From the NCBI GenBank assembly GCA_903917425.1, contig CAIXAQ010000275.1:1-12799 (forward strand): a stretch of DNA of 12,799 bases. Reading direction: 5' to 3'. The notes below the pieces were generated by a model. The model was given only the letters and a program-made list of their open reading frames with translations, was not told the DNA's origin and did no database searches. Shown here piece by piece: positions 5,844 through 12,799 of this stretch. This stretch comes from an uncultured Bacteroidales bacterium (GTDB lineage Bacteria > Bacteroidota > Bacteroidia > Bacteroidales > UBA4417). Each line of letters begins with the position of its first letter. Positions within the stretch are counted from its first letter, which is position 1. Both the position numbers and the translations under genes were made by a program.

Positions 5844-8800
5844 ATGAAAAAAGTTACCCATTTAATTCAAAAGTTGCGCTGGCAGTTATTGCTGACGGCA
5901 GCCTTGCTGATGAATGTGACCATAGCTCTTGGGCAGGTCACCACATCCAGTCTTAGCGGAGTTGTTTCCGATTCCAAAGGCGAGACTTTACCTGGAGCAA
6001 CAGTTGTTGCAGTACACACACCCTCTGGTACTCAGTATGCTACTGTTACAAACGCTCAAGGGAAATACACCCTTAACAGTGTGCGTGTCGGAGGGCCTTA
6101 CAAAGTTACAGTAACTTTTGTAGGATTTAAAGAGCAGGTTTCCGACAATTTATCAATGGCACTTGGTGTAACTTCCAACCTTAACGTGCAACTGGTTGAA
6201 TCCAGTTCACAGTTAACCGGCGTTGAAATTGTTTCCGACCGTAGTGATGTTTTTAATGCTAACCGGACCGGTGCCGCAACATCCTATAATGCTGCCAAAA
6301 TAAGCATGACACCTACTATTGGACGTACAATTAATGATATAGTAAAATACAATCCTTTTGGTAACGGAAGTTCATTTGCCGGGCAGGATTCGCGTTTTAA
6401 TACTTTTACAATTGACGGATCTGTATTTAACAATGGTTTCGGACTTGGCTCTTCAGCACAGGCTGGCGGTCGTACAGGTACAACTGCTGTTTCGCTTGAT
6501 GCTATTGAAGAAATACAGGTCAACGTTGCTCCTTTTGATGTTCGCCAATCAGGTTTCTCAGGTGCCAGTATTAATGCTGTAACCAAATCGGGTACTAATG
6601 AGTTTAAAGGAACTGGTTATTATATTTTTCGAAATGATGGTTTAGCCGGCAATAAAGCAAATGGAAAAGATTTAGGAAATATCAATATCGATGAAAAAAC
6701 CGCTGGTTTAAGCATTGGTGGTCCGATACTTAAGAATAAACTCTTCTTCTTCCTGAATGCTGAAAAATTTACGAGCAGTAACCCCGCATTGGATTGGGTT
6801 TTAGATAAACCAGGCGCAACAGGCAACGTTTCGCGTACCACACTTGCCGATATGCAAGACCTGAGTACATTTATGAAAGACAAGTTTGGCCGCGATCTGG
6901 GTGCTCTCGATGGATTCAATAACGATGTAAACAGCCAAAAGTTTCTTATCAGGTTAGATTACAATATCAGTAAAGTTCATAAACTTGCCATCCGTTATTC
7001 CCAGCATAATTCGAAAGCAGGTCAGCGTATCAGCGATAGTAATAGCAGCGGAACCGCCGGAAATGGTAACCGTACTAACAGAGCCGATGCAATTTCGCCA
7101 CAAAATACCGGCTATTTCATCATGGACAATACACGCTCTCTGGCTGTTGAGTTAAACTCAAATGTTAGTAATAAATTTTCAAACAGCTTTATTGCAACCT
7201 ATAACAAGCAGAATGAAGACAGGGAATATATGAGTGATCCTTTCCCGACTATTGATATTCTGAAAGATGGTAAAACCTATACTTCAATTGGTTTCGACCC
7301 GTTCACACCAAGCAATAAGCTCAACTACTCAACCCTGAATTTTACTGATAACCTCACGTATTACTTGGGCAAACAAACCTTCACCGCTGGAGTTTCGTAC
7401 GAATACTACAAGTCAAACAATGTATTCTTCCCATCATCCAACGGGGTTTATGTTTACAACTCAATTGCTGATTTTAAACTCGCAGCCCAGGATTTTATTG
7501 ATAATCCTACTAATCCTGTTTCGCCTGTTTCGGTAAAACAGTATAACCTGCGTTACTCTCGTTTGCCTGGTGGCGACGATCCGCTCCAGGTTTTGAATGT
7601 AAGCACTTATAGCGCTTATATACAGGATGAGTATAAGCCAAATGATAAACTCACATTAGTTGGCGGATTCAGATTTGATGTATTTGATTACAACGATGCA
7701 ACTGCTGCCGACTTTAATAACACGGTTGTTGAAGGTTTGACCTACAAAGATGAGAATGGGGATAGTTATAAAATCAGCACAGGCGTGTTTCCTAAAACTA
7801 ACCTCCTGATATCTCCAAGAATAGGTTTTAACTTTGATGTACTGGGCGATAAATCATTACAGCTTCGTGGCGGAACCGGCTCCTTTGTATCGCGTATTCC
7901 GCAGGTTTTGGTTTCAAACCAATTGGGGAATAATGGTGTAAACACTGGGCTTATGACTTATTCCAATACAACAGCTTATCCATTCAGGCTCGACCCTACA
8001 CAGTTTTTGCCTGCAACAACTCCTGATATCACTACATTACCTCCGTATGTTATAAATGCAACTGATAAAGATTTGAAGTACCCCACTATTTGGAAAACAA
8101 ACTTAGCTGCCGACTACAAACTGCCTTACGGACTTATCGTTACAGGTGAAGTAATTTACAACAAAACTATCCAGGGACTTAGGTATATTGATGCCAACCT
8201 TAGGTCTTCAGCCGACTCAAACCGGGTGTTTACTGGTCCTGATACCCGTGACCGATTCCCGGCATCAGGAGTTTCCGGTACCGGTTTAAATAAAGCTCGT
8301 TTTTATAACATTCAGAATACTAATGCTTTTGTCGTAAAAAATACTACAGAAGGCAGTTCCTACACATTAACGGGTAAACTTGAAAAAACCACACAGAAAG
8401 GTTTTGGTGGATTTATAGCCTATACATATGCAGTGGCCAAAGACATCCAGTCTGTAGGTAGCACTGTACAAGCCAACATGCCAACGGTTGACGGTCAGAA
8501 CTATCTTAGTCTTGCCTATGCTGATAATGATCTGAGGCATCGTATAGTGGGTCTGGTTAACTACCGGTTTGATTATGGCGGAAAAGCAGGTGGCGCAACC
8601 ATTATATCATTAGGTATGGTTTCGAACAGCGGAGGTAAACTTTCGTATGTTTATGGTAATGACCTGAATGGTGACGGACAGACAAATGACCTTCTCTTTG
8701 TTCCGAACAATGCTACAGAAATGAAATTTGCTGCTTTAACTGTTGGATCAGGCACTACGGCCAAAACCTACACTCCCTCGCAGCAACAAGCTGCTTACGA

Positions 8801-9197
8801 AACGTACATTAACAACAATGAATACCTTAAAACACGTCGTGGAGAGTATGCTGAACGCAATGGAGGATATTTTCCATGGCTAACCCGTTTCAACTTCTCA
8901 CTTGTACAGGAACTTTATTTCAAAGTTGGAGTTAAGCAAATGAAGAATACGTTGCAGTTGAGGTTCGATATACTGAATGCCGCTAATATGCTCAATAACA
9001 AGTGGGGCGTTGGCACAGTAAGTACAACTACGGCACCTTTAACCGTAGCATCAATTGATGCAAACGGACTTCCAACATACAAACTTGCCACACAGTCATT
9101 AGAAGGTGGTACTATACTGATCAGAGATTCTTTTGTGAAAAGTATTACAATTGATAATGTATGGCAGGCTCAATTCGGTGTCCGTTACATTTTCTAA
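5844..9197 (+). CDS. Oar-like TonB-dependent outer-membrane receptor
   Basis: A 1117-residue outer-membrane protein. Residues 1-30 form a signal peptide (basic start, hydrophobic core, likely cleavage at ALG/QV). Residues about 35-120 form a carboxypeptidase-regulatory-like β-sandwich (SGVVSDSKGETLPGATV, AQGKYTLNSVRVGGPYKV). A plug follows (IDGSVFNNGF, IEEIQVNVAPFDVRQSGFSG, INAVTKSGTNEFKG), then a large β-barrel ending in the aromatic GVRYIF typical of the barrel-assembly signal. The plug and barrel style matches the Oar family rather than SusC, and no SusD-like gene is adjacent. DLNGDGQTND near residue 940 resembles a Ca2+-binding loop. The family takes up, or in Myxococcus helps secrete, large substrates using TonB energy. 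The substrate here is unknown. It appears to be monocistronic: a long leader precedes it and an intrinsic terminator follows. Confidence 0.92.
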   Translation: MKKVTHLIQKLRWQLLLTAALLMNVTIALGQVTTSSLSGVVSDSKGETLPGATVVAVHTPSGTQYATVTNAQGKYTLNSVRVGGPYKVTVTFVGFKEQVSDNLSMALGVTSNLNVQLVESSSQLTGVEIVSDRSDVFNANRTGAATSYNAAKISMTPTIGRTINDIVKYNPFGNGSSFAGQDSRFNTFTIDGSVFNNGFGLGSSAQAGGRTGTTAVSLDAIEEIQVNVAPFDVRQSGFSGASINAVTKSGTNEFKGTGYYIFRNDGLAGNKANGKDLGNINIDEKTAGLSIGGPILKNKLFFFLNAEKFTSSNPALDWVLDKPGATGNVSRTTLADMQDLSTFMKDKFGRDLGALDGFNNDVNSQKFLIRLDYNISKVHKLAIRYSQHNSKAGQRISDSNSSGTAGNGNRTNRADAISPQNTGYFIMDNTRSLAVELNSNVSNKFSNSFIATYNKQNEDREYMSDPFPTIDILKDGKTYTSIGFDPFTPSNKLNYSTLNFTDNLTYYLGKQTFTAGVSYEYYKSNNVFFPSSNGVYVYNSIADFKLAAQDFIDNPTNPVSPVSVKQYNLRYSRLPGGDDPLQVLNVSTYSAYIQDEYKPNDKLTLVGGFRFDVFDYNDATAADFNNTVVEGLTYKDENGDSYKISTGVFPKTNLLISPRIGFNFDVLGDKSLQLRGGTGSFVSRIPQVLVSNQLGNNGVNTGLMTYSNTTAYPFRLDPTQFLPATTPDITTLPPYVINATDKDLKYPTIWKTNLAADYKLPYGLIVTGEVIYNKTIQGLRYIDANLRSSADSNRVFTGPDTRDRFPASGVSGTGLNKARFYNIQNTNAFVVKNTTEGSSYTLTGKLEKTTQKGFGGFIAYTYAVAKDIQSVGSTVQANMPTVDGQNYLSLAYADNDLRHRIVGLVNYRFDYGGKAGGATIISLGMVSNSGGKLSYVYGNDLNGDGQTNDLLFVPNNATEMKFAALTVGSGTTAKTYTPSQQQAAYETYINNNEYLKTRRGEYAERNGGYFPWLTRFNFSLVQELYFKVGVKQMKNTLQLRFDILNAANMLNNKWGVGTVSTTTAPLTVASIDANGLPTYKLATQSLEGGTILIRDSFVKSITIDNVWQAQFGVRYIF

Positions 9198-9213
9198 ACT
9201 TTTAATGCATTTT

Positions 9214-9250
9214 AAAAAAAAGCATCTGGGAATTCTCAGGTGCTTTTTTT
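9214..9250 (+). terminator. Intrinsic terminator after the receptor gene
   Basis: A run of A's leads into GCATCTG (9222-9228), an eight-base loop and CAGGTGC (9237-9243, one G-T pair), followed by seven T's. The A-run and T-run extend the stem, so it would also work in the opposite direction. It lies 17 bases after the stop codon and separates the receptor from the phosphoesterase operon. Confidence 0.9.
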
Positions 9251-9308
9251 ATTTCGGTAACTGTATGGATTACAAATAAATATAATGCGTTTCAATTGGT
9301 AACTCTTG

Positions 9309-9316
9309 TAAATTTG
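9309..9316 (+). promoter_or_regulatory. Candidate −7 promoter element for the phosphoesterase operon
   Basis: TAAATTTG is an exact TAnnTTTG match, 158 bases before the NPP start codon, downstream of the receptor terminator. A −33 element is not evident. The leader would be about 150 bases, with no strong hairpin that I can see. The rest of 9251-9473 shows nothing else recognisable. Confidence 0.45.
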
Positions 9317-9459
9317 AAGCTCAGAATCCAATGATTTATTGCCAAATCAAAATCTATCTCTTCAAAATAATATGTTGCCAGCAATCCGGGTAAGCGCGTA
9401 ATTTATTGATACCTTTATAAAATGTTTACAGTGGTGATGTTGCAGGTGAAAGTTAATAC

Positions 9460-9467
9460 GAGAGGAG
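9460..9467 (+). promoter_or_regulatory. Strong Shine-Dalgarno sequence deciding the NPP start
   Basis: GAGAGGAG ends six bases before the ATG at 9474 and matches the canonical AGGAG core. It favours this ATG over the in-frame ATG at 9498. It is the only clear Shine-Dalgarno in front of any gene start visible in this window. Confidence 0.7.
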
Positions 9468-9473
9468 TTTTAT

Positions 9474-10730
9474 ATGTTTAGATTGAAGCCGCTTCCTATG
9501 AATCGAAAAACTAATTTTGTAGTTTATTTTTTACTGCTTTCAGTTTGTTTAGCAAATTGTAGCATTTTATCAGCTCAAACCTCCAGGAATCAAACTATCG
9601 TTGTACTTTCTCTCGATGGCTTCCGCTGGGATTACCCGGCGAAAACAAGCACACCTTCGCTTGACCGGATTGCCAGGGAAGGCGTTAAAGCTGTTTCGCT
9701 TATACCTTCTTTCCCGTCGAAAACCTTCCCGAATCACTATACCATCGCAACCGGCCTGGTTCCTGACCATCATGGCCTGGTGAATAATTCGTTTTACGAT
9801 ACGGAACTTGGAAAATCCTATTCGATGGGCAATAAAGAGGCAAGATTGGATCCTGCTTTTTACGGCGGCGAACCTATCTGGATAACTGCTCAGAAACAGG
9901 GTTTAAAAACTGCGTCATTTTACTGGGTTGGCTCCGATGTGGCAATTAGTGGAATGCATCCTGATACCTGGAAAAGCTATGACCAGGAGGTGCCTTTTAT
10001 TCAACGCATCGACACTATTATAAAATGGCTGGGTCTGCCCAAAGATCAACGACCACAATTAGTTATGGGTTATTACCATGAACCCGATGAAAGCGGGCAT
10101 AATTTTGGACCGGATGATCCCCGTACTTTTAAGATGGTTCATGAAATAGATAGCCTTGTCGGGATTTTATACAGCCGGATAAACCAGCTTCCGGGTGGCG
10201 ACAGTATTAACTTTATTGTGGTTTCGGATCATGGAATGGGAGCAATTTCATCAGAAAGAGTTACCGTTCTCAGGGATTACATCCCGGAATCGTGGCCGGT
10301 ACGGATCGAAGGCGGGAATCCAAATTTTAATCTATATGCCGACGGTGCATGGGTGGATTCCGCTTATGTTTCACTTCGCAAGGCTCCACACATTGAGGTT
10401 TGGAAGCCTTTGGAAGTTCCGGTATACCTCAATTACGGGAAAAACCCAAGAGTAGGCAATATCATACTGCTTGCTGATTCAGCATGGAGTATTTCGGTTC
10501 AAAAGCCTAAGAAAAAGCTTTCCGGGGGCACGCATGGATATGATACCCGGAATACGGATATGCATGCCATTTTTTATGCAGCTGGCCCCGCCTTTAAAGT
10601 GAATTATATTCAACCTTCCTTTCAGAATACCAATATTTACTCACTGCTTGCTTACCTTTTGGGAATCAAACCTGCCGAAACGGATGGTAGTCTTCAGCAA
10701 GTTATTAATATGCTAAAACCTGTAAAATGA
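9474..10730 (+). CDS. Exported nucleotide pyrophosphatase/phosphodiesterase (NPP, alkaline phosphatase superfamily)
   Basis: A 418-residue exported enzyme. After a signal peptide (hydrophobic 15-35, likely cleavage after ILSAQ) the two-zinc alkaline phosphatase fold begins. Metal ligands and nucleophile are all present: D48 (SLDGFRWD), nucleophile T84 (SKTFPNHYT), D205 and H209 (EPDESGH), D252-H253 (VVSDHGM) and H354 (GTHGYD). Their spacing closely follows bacterial NPP from Xanthomonas, as I recall it. NPPs hydrolyse nucleotide pyrophosphate and phosphodiester bonds, for example releasing AMP from dinucleotides or nucleotide sugars. The product should act in the periplasm or outside the cell. 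LANC near residues 26-29 is a poor lipobox, so a lipoprotein is unlikely. It is the first gene of an operon and overlaps the PhoD-type gene by four bases (ATGA). The start is set by the strong Shine-Dalgarno sequence. Confidence 0.92.
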   Translation: MFRLKPLPMNRKTNFVVYFLLLSVCLANCSILSAQTSRNQTIVVLSLDGFRWDYPAKTSTPSLDRIAREGVKAVSLIPSFPSKTFPNHYTIATGLVPDHHGLVNNSFYDTELGKSYSMGNKEARLDPAFYGGEPIWITAQKQGLKTASFYWVGSDVAISGMHPDTWKSYDQEVPFIQRIDTIIKWLGLPKDQRPQLVMGYYHEPDESGHNFGPDDPRTFKMVHEIDSLVGILYSRINQLPGGDSINFIVVSDHGMGAISSERVTVLRDYIPESWPVRIEGGNPNFNLYADGAWVDSAYVSLRKAPHIEVWKPLEVPVYLNYGKNPRVGNIILLADSAWSISVQKPKKKLSGGTHGYDTRNTDMHAIFYAAGPAFKVNYIQPSFQNTNIYSLLAYLLGIKPAETDGSLQQVINMLKPVK

Positions 10731-12067
10731 AAATGATACCGACAATTTGTTTGTTTGTTTCTTGTGCTTTTCTGCCTCTGTTATCTTCGGCTCAGCCTGT
10801 TACTAATCCGTTGCTTCAATCAGGCCCAATGTTGGGGTATTCCGATATGCGGGAATCCATGATATGGGTGCAGACAACTTCCGAAGCTGATGTTTATGCC
10901 GTATATACTGACCTAGTAAATCCCGGGGGAACCAGGCAAACAAATACCGTTAGAACCAATAAAGAGGAAGCATTTACAGCCAGGCTGATTGCTGATGCAG
11001 TGGAACCCGGAGTTCGTTATAGTTATAAACTTTATATTAATAACAAATTGGTTGCTTTGCCTTATCCAACGGAATTCAGAACTTCGCCAATCTGGAGATG
11101 GCGTGCAGATCCACCCGATTTTACCATGCTTACCGGAAGTTGTGCTTACATTAACCAGCCGGAATATGACCGGGCCGGGAAACCCTATGGCAGCGATTAC
11201 AAAATATTTCCTCATATGGCAGAACAAAAAGCGGATCTTATGCTGTGGCTGGGCGATAACCTTTACCTGCGTGAGCCGGACTGGAATTCATGGGCAGGTA
11301 TTGTTAAACGATACAATCATACCCGCTCGTTGCCCGAATTACAAGAATTTTTTGCATCTACACAAAATTACGCCATTTGGGATGACCACGATTTTGGTCC
11401 CAATAATAGCAATAAATCTTTTTGTAATAAAAATCAGACATGGGATGCATTTCGCCTTTTTTGGGGCAATCCAAGCTATGGCACCGGCGACATAAAAGGT
11501 GCAATTACCTCATTTCAATGGGGTGATGCCGACTTTTTTCTTCTCGATAACCGCTGGTACCGCGATGCTGACGAAATCAGTAAAGAAGACAAGACTATGA
11601 TTGGCGCGAAGCAACTCGATTGGTTTCTCGAAAATCTGGCTTTCAGCAAAGCGACGTTTAAAATTGTGGCTATAGGTGGTCAGTTCCTATCCGATGCTGC
11701 AATTGAAGAGCTATATTCAGCAAATGGATTTAATGCGGAACGCGAACGAATTATCCGTTTTATTCAGGATAACAATATTAAAAATGTAATCTTTCTCACC
11801 GGTGACGTGCATTTCACTGAAATGTCAGTTCTGAAAAAGGAAGGAAAACCAAGCATTTACGACTGCACTTTTTCTGCTTTAACATCGGGTTCAAATACAT
11901 CGGGAGCATCCTGGAAAAACACTTACAGGGTTCCTGGTACCGTAGTAATGGAACATAATTTTGGTAGACTCAAATTCAGTGGACCAGCTAAATCCCGAAA
12001 ACTGACAATTAGCTGTATTAATGCTGATAACCGCCAACTTTGGGAACAGATTGTCAGCCCGGAATAA
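10727..12067 (+). CDS. Exported PhoD-type alkaline phosphatase/phosphodiesterase
   Basis: A 446-residue exported metallophosphatase. Residues 1-22 are a signal peptide (likely cleavage after SSAQ or nearby). Residues about 28-120 form the N-terminal β-sandwich seen in PhoD-like proteins (LLQSGPMLGYSDMRESMIWVQ). The catalytic domain shows GSC (137-139), LGDNLY (175-180), WDDHDFGPNN (218-227), WGDADFFLLDNR and TGDVHFTE (358-365), which supply the metal-binding Asp, Asn and His residues. PhoD enzymes release phosphate from phosphodiesters and monoesters and are usually Ca/Fe-dependent. The distinct sequence around GDN rather than GDQIY places it in the Bacteroidota PhoD-like subgroup rather than the Bacillus type, so no symbol is assigned. 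Its ATG lies inside the NPP stop (ATGA), implying translational coupling. The two exported enzymes could act in sequence on extracellular phosphodiesters. No Pho-type regulator is in the window. Confidence 0.9.
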   Translation: MKMIPTICLFVSCAFLPLLSSAQPVTNPLLQSGPMLGYSDMRESMIWVQTTSEADVYAVYTDLVNPGGTRQTNTVRTNKEEAFTARLIADAVEPGVRYSYKLYINNKLVALPYPTEFRTSPIWRWRADPPDFTMLTGSCAYINQPEYDRAGKPYGSDYKIFPHMAEQKADLMLWLGDNLYLREPDWNSWAGIVKRYNHTRSLPELQEFFASTQNYAIWDDHDFGPNNSNKSFCNKNQTWDAFRLFWGNPSYGTGDIKGAITSFQWGDADFFLLDNRWYRDADEISKEDKTMIGAKQLDWFLENLAFSKATFKIVAIGGQFLSDAAIEELYSANGFNAERERIIRFIQDNNIKNVIFLTGDVHFTEMSVLKKEGKPSIYDCTFSALTSGSNTSGASWKNTYRVPGTVVMEHNFGRLKFSGPAKSRKLTISCINADNRQLWEQIVSPE

Positions 12068-12079
12068 GAAATTAGGCAG

Positions 12080-12107
12080 GTAAAACACTCCGGAACATCC
12101 GTTTTAC
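12080..12107. terminator. Possible bidirectional terminator between convergent genes
   Basis: GTAAAAC (12080-12086) and GTTTTAC (12101-12107) are exact inverted repeats around a 14-base loop. A nested CGGA/TCCG pair (12091-12101) could form a competing hairpin. A T-rich stretch follows on the plus strand. It sits in the 36-bp gap between the PhoD-type gene and the convergent peptidase gene and overlaps the latter's stop. Stem length and loop size make it a weak call. Confidence 0.35.
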
Positions 12108-12799
12108 AAACGTTTTATTATTCTCAGACTGTGAGTATATTTGCCTTGCTCGATACAAAAAATTCCATTATGGTCAATCTTGTCAATTTTTACATGACCT
12201 GAAGCATGCAGAATTTTTCCCGGTCCTATGATGATTCCCACATGGATTATTTCTCCCGTAGGATTATCGAAAAAGGCGAGATCACCAGGCAAAGCTTCGT
12301 CAACAAAATCAAGTGCATAGCCTTCTTTTACCTGTTGCGCGGCATCACGGGGTAAATTTTTCCCACACATGTGGAACACAACCTGAACAAGCCCGGAACA
12401 GTCGACGCCCATCATGCTGCGGCCACCCCAAAGATAGGGCACGTTGAGGTAATCGAGAGCAATATGCGAAACCCTTGTAGCTTTAAATATCCTTGGTACA
12501 ATCTTAGATTTGCTGCCCGTGGTATAATAGCGATTCCCAAGTTGAAAAGTGCCTTTATGCAGTAATGGCAGGTGGCTGCCTTTGGTGAGTGTAATTTGAG
12601 TGTTATCATTTTTACATAAACAGATACCTGTTCTGTCGGCGATGAAATGCCCGGATTTATGCCTTATCTGATCAATAAAATCCTGCTTTACATTAGAGGA
12701 TTGTTTCCGGTCAATCCACCCTGAATATCCATCCAGGTGTATACGTATCAGCAGCCAGTTTCCCTGTTCCTCAAGAATGCTGAAGGTTTCACCAAATAA
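12104..12799 (-). CDS. C40-family (NlpC/P60) cell-wall peptidase with SH3-like N-terminus (5' end outside window)
   Basis: The minus-strand frame ending at TAA 12104-12106 is open to the window edge, giving 231 residues with no stop. The first part (LFGETFSILEEQGNWLLIRI, then DGYSGWIDRKQ) reads as a bacterial SH3-like domain, and a second SH3-like stretch may follow near LTKGSHLPLLHKG. The NlpC/P60 domain starts near PYLWGGRS and has the catalytic Cys C134 (GVDCSGLVQ), His H186 (IIHVGII) and a third polar residue H198 (LHASG), numbered within the fragment. Such enzymes cleave γ-D-Glu-diamino acid bonds in peptidoglycan stem peptides, like YkfC. A shorter frame from the GTG at 12442 would start in the middle of the catalytic domain and is not the true start. 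Any signal peptide is outside the window. Confidence 0.9.
   Translation of the reverse strand, partial: LFGETFSILEEQGNWLLIRIHLDGYSGWIDRKQSSNVKQDFIDQIRHKSGHFIADRTGICLCKNDNTQITLTKGSHLPLLHKGTFQLGNRYYTTGSKSKIVPRIFKATRVSHIALDYLNVPYLWGGRSMMGVDCSGLVQVVFHMCGKNLPRDAAQQVKEGYALDFVDEALPGDLAFFDNPTGEIIHVGIIIGPGKILHASGHVKIDKIDHNGIFCIEQGKYTHSLRIIKRL

Noticed and set aside
5844..9197. The receptor as a SusC-type glycan importer
   Set aside because: The plug and barrel motifs fit the Oar-like group and there is no SusD-like lipoprotein gene downstream, only a terminator.
9549..9563. NPP as a lipoprotein from LANC near residue 26
   Set aside because: Asn directly before the Cys is not a proper lipobox, and a conventional cleavage site follows at ILSAQ.
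11891..12088. Overlapping open frames opposite or inside the large genes as additional proteins
   Set aside because: These are shadow frames within well-supported coding regions, and none has recognisable domains or start signals.

Overview
The window reads as chromosomal DNA from a member of the Bacteroidota. Three things point there: a large Oar-like TonB-dependent receptor with a carboxypeptidase-regulatory-like N-terminal domain, signal peptides ending in A-Q or L-G-Q, and several upstream sequences matching the TAnnTTTG −7 element of that phylum. Most genes also have no Shine-Dalgarno sequence. No rRNA, tRNA, CRISPR, transposase or phage gene is visible. The gene content is mostly ordinary metabolism and envelope functions. 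I found no defence island or obviously new multi-gene system.

Layout. 1-147 is the 3' end of an unrecognised plus-strand gene. 206-790 (minus) is a PAP2-family membrane phosphatase and 1058-1846 (minus) a short-chain dehydrogenase resembling YueD/benzil reductase. A 171-bp divergent intergenic region separates the latter from pruA (2018-3658, plus), the Δ1-pyrroline-5-carboxylate dehydrogenase of proline catabolism. After a 445-bp non-coding stretch comes an MFS exporter (4104-5486, plus). A long leader with promoter-like and palindromic elements precedes the Oar-like receptor (5844-9197, plus), which ends at a clear intrinsic terminator. A two-gene operon follows (9474-10730 and 10727-12067): an exported nucleotide pyrophosphatase/phosphodiesterase and an exported PhoD-type metallophosphatase, overlapping by ATGA. 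Converging on it from the right edge is a C40 (NlpC/P60) cell-wall peptidase with an SH3-like N-terminal part. Its reading frame stays open to the window edge, so it runs 12104 to beyond 12799 rather than starting at the internal GTG at 12442.

How the genes may work together. The NPP/PhoD pair looks like an extracytoplasmic organic-phosphate module: one enzyme cleaves phosphodiester or pyrophosphate bonds, the other phosphodiesters or monoesters. The receptor just upstream could in principle import a product, but the terminator between them argues for separate transcripts. The other genes look functionally independent.

The most unusual material is between genes. Four intergenic regions carry degenerate arrays with a strict 7-base period (150-190, 854-881 with an inverted copy at 986-1007, 3656-3753, 3997-about 4100), and a fifth has period 8 (5792-5831). 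Word content differs between loci, but the words can be aligned on a loose common scaffold. In two loci the arrays lie in opposite orientation around a unique core. One core (3754-3996) holds two perfect hairpins and no convincing gene.
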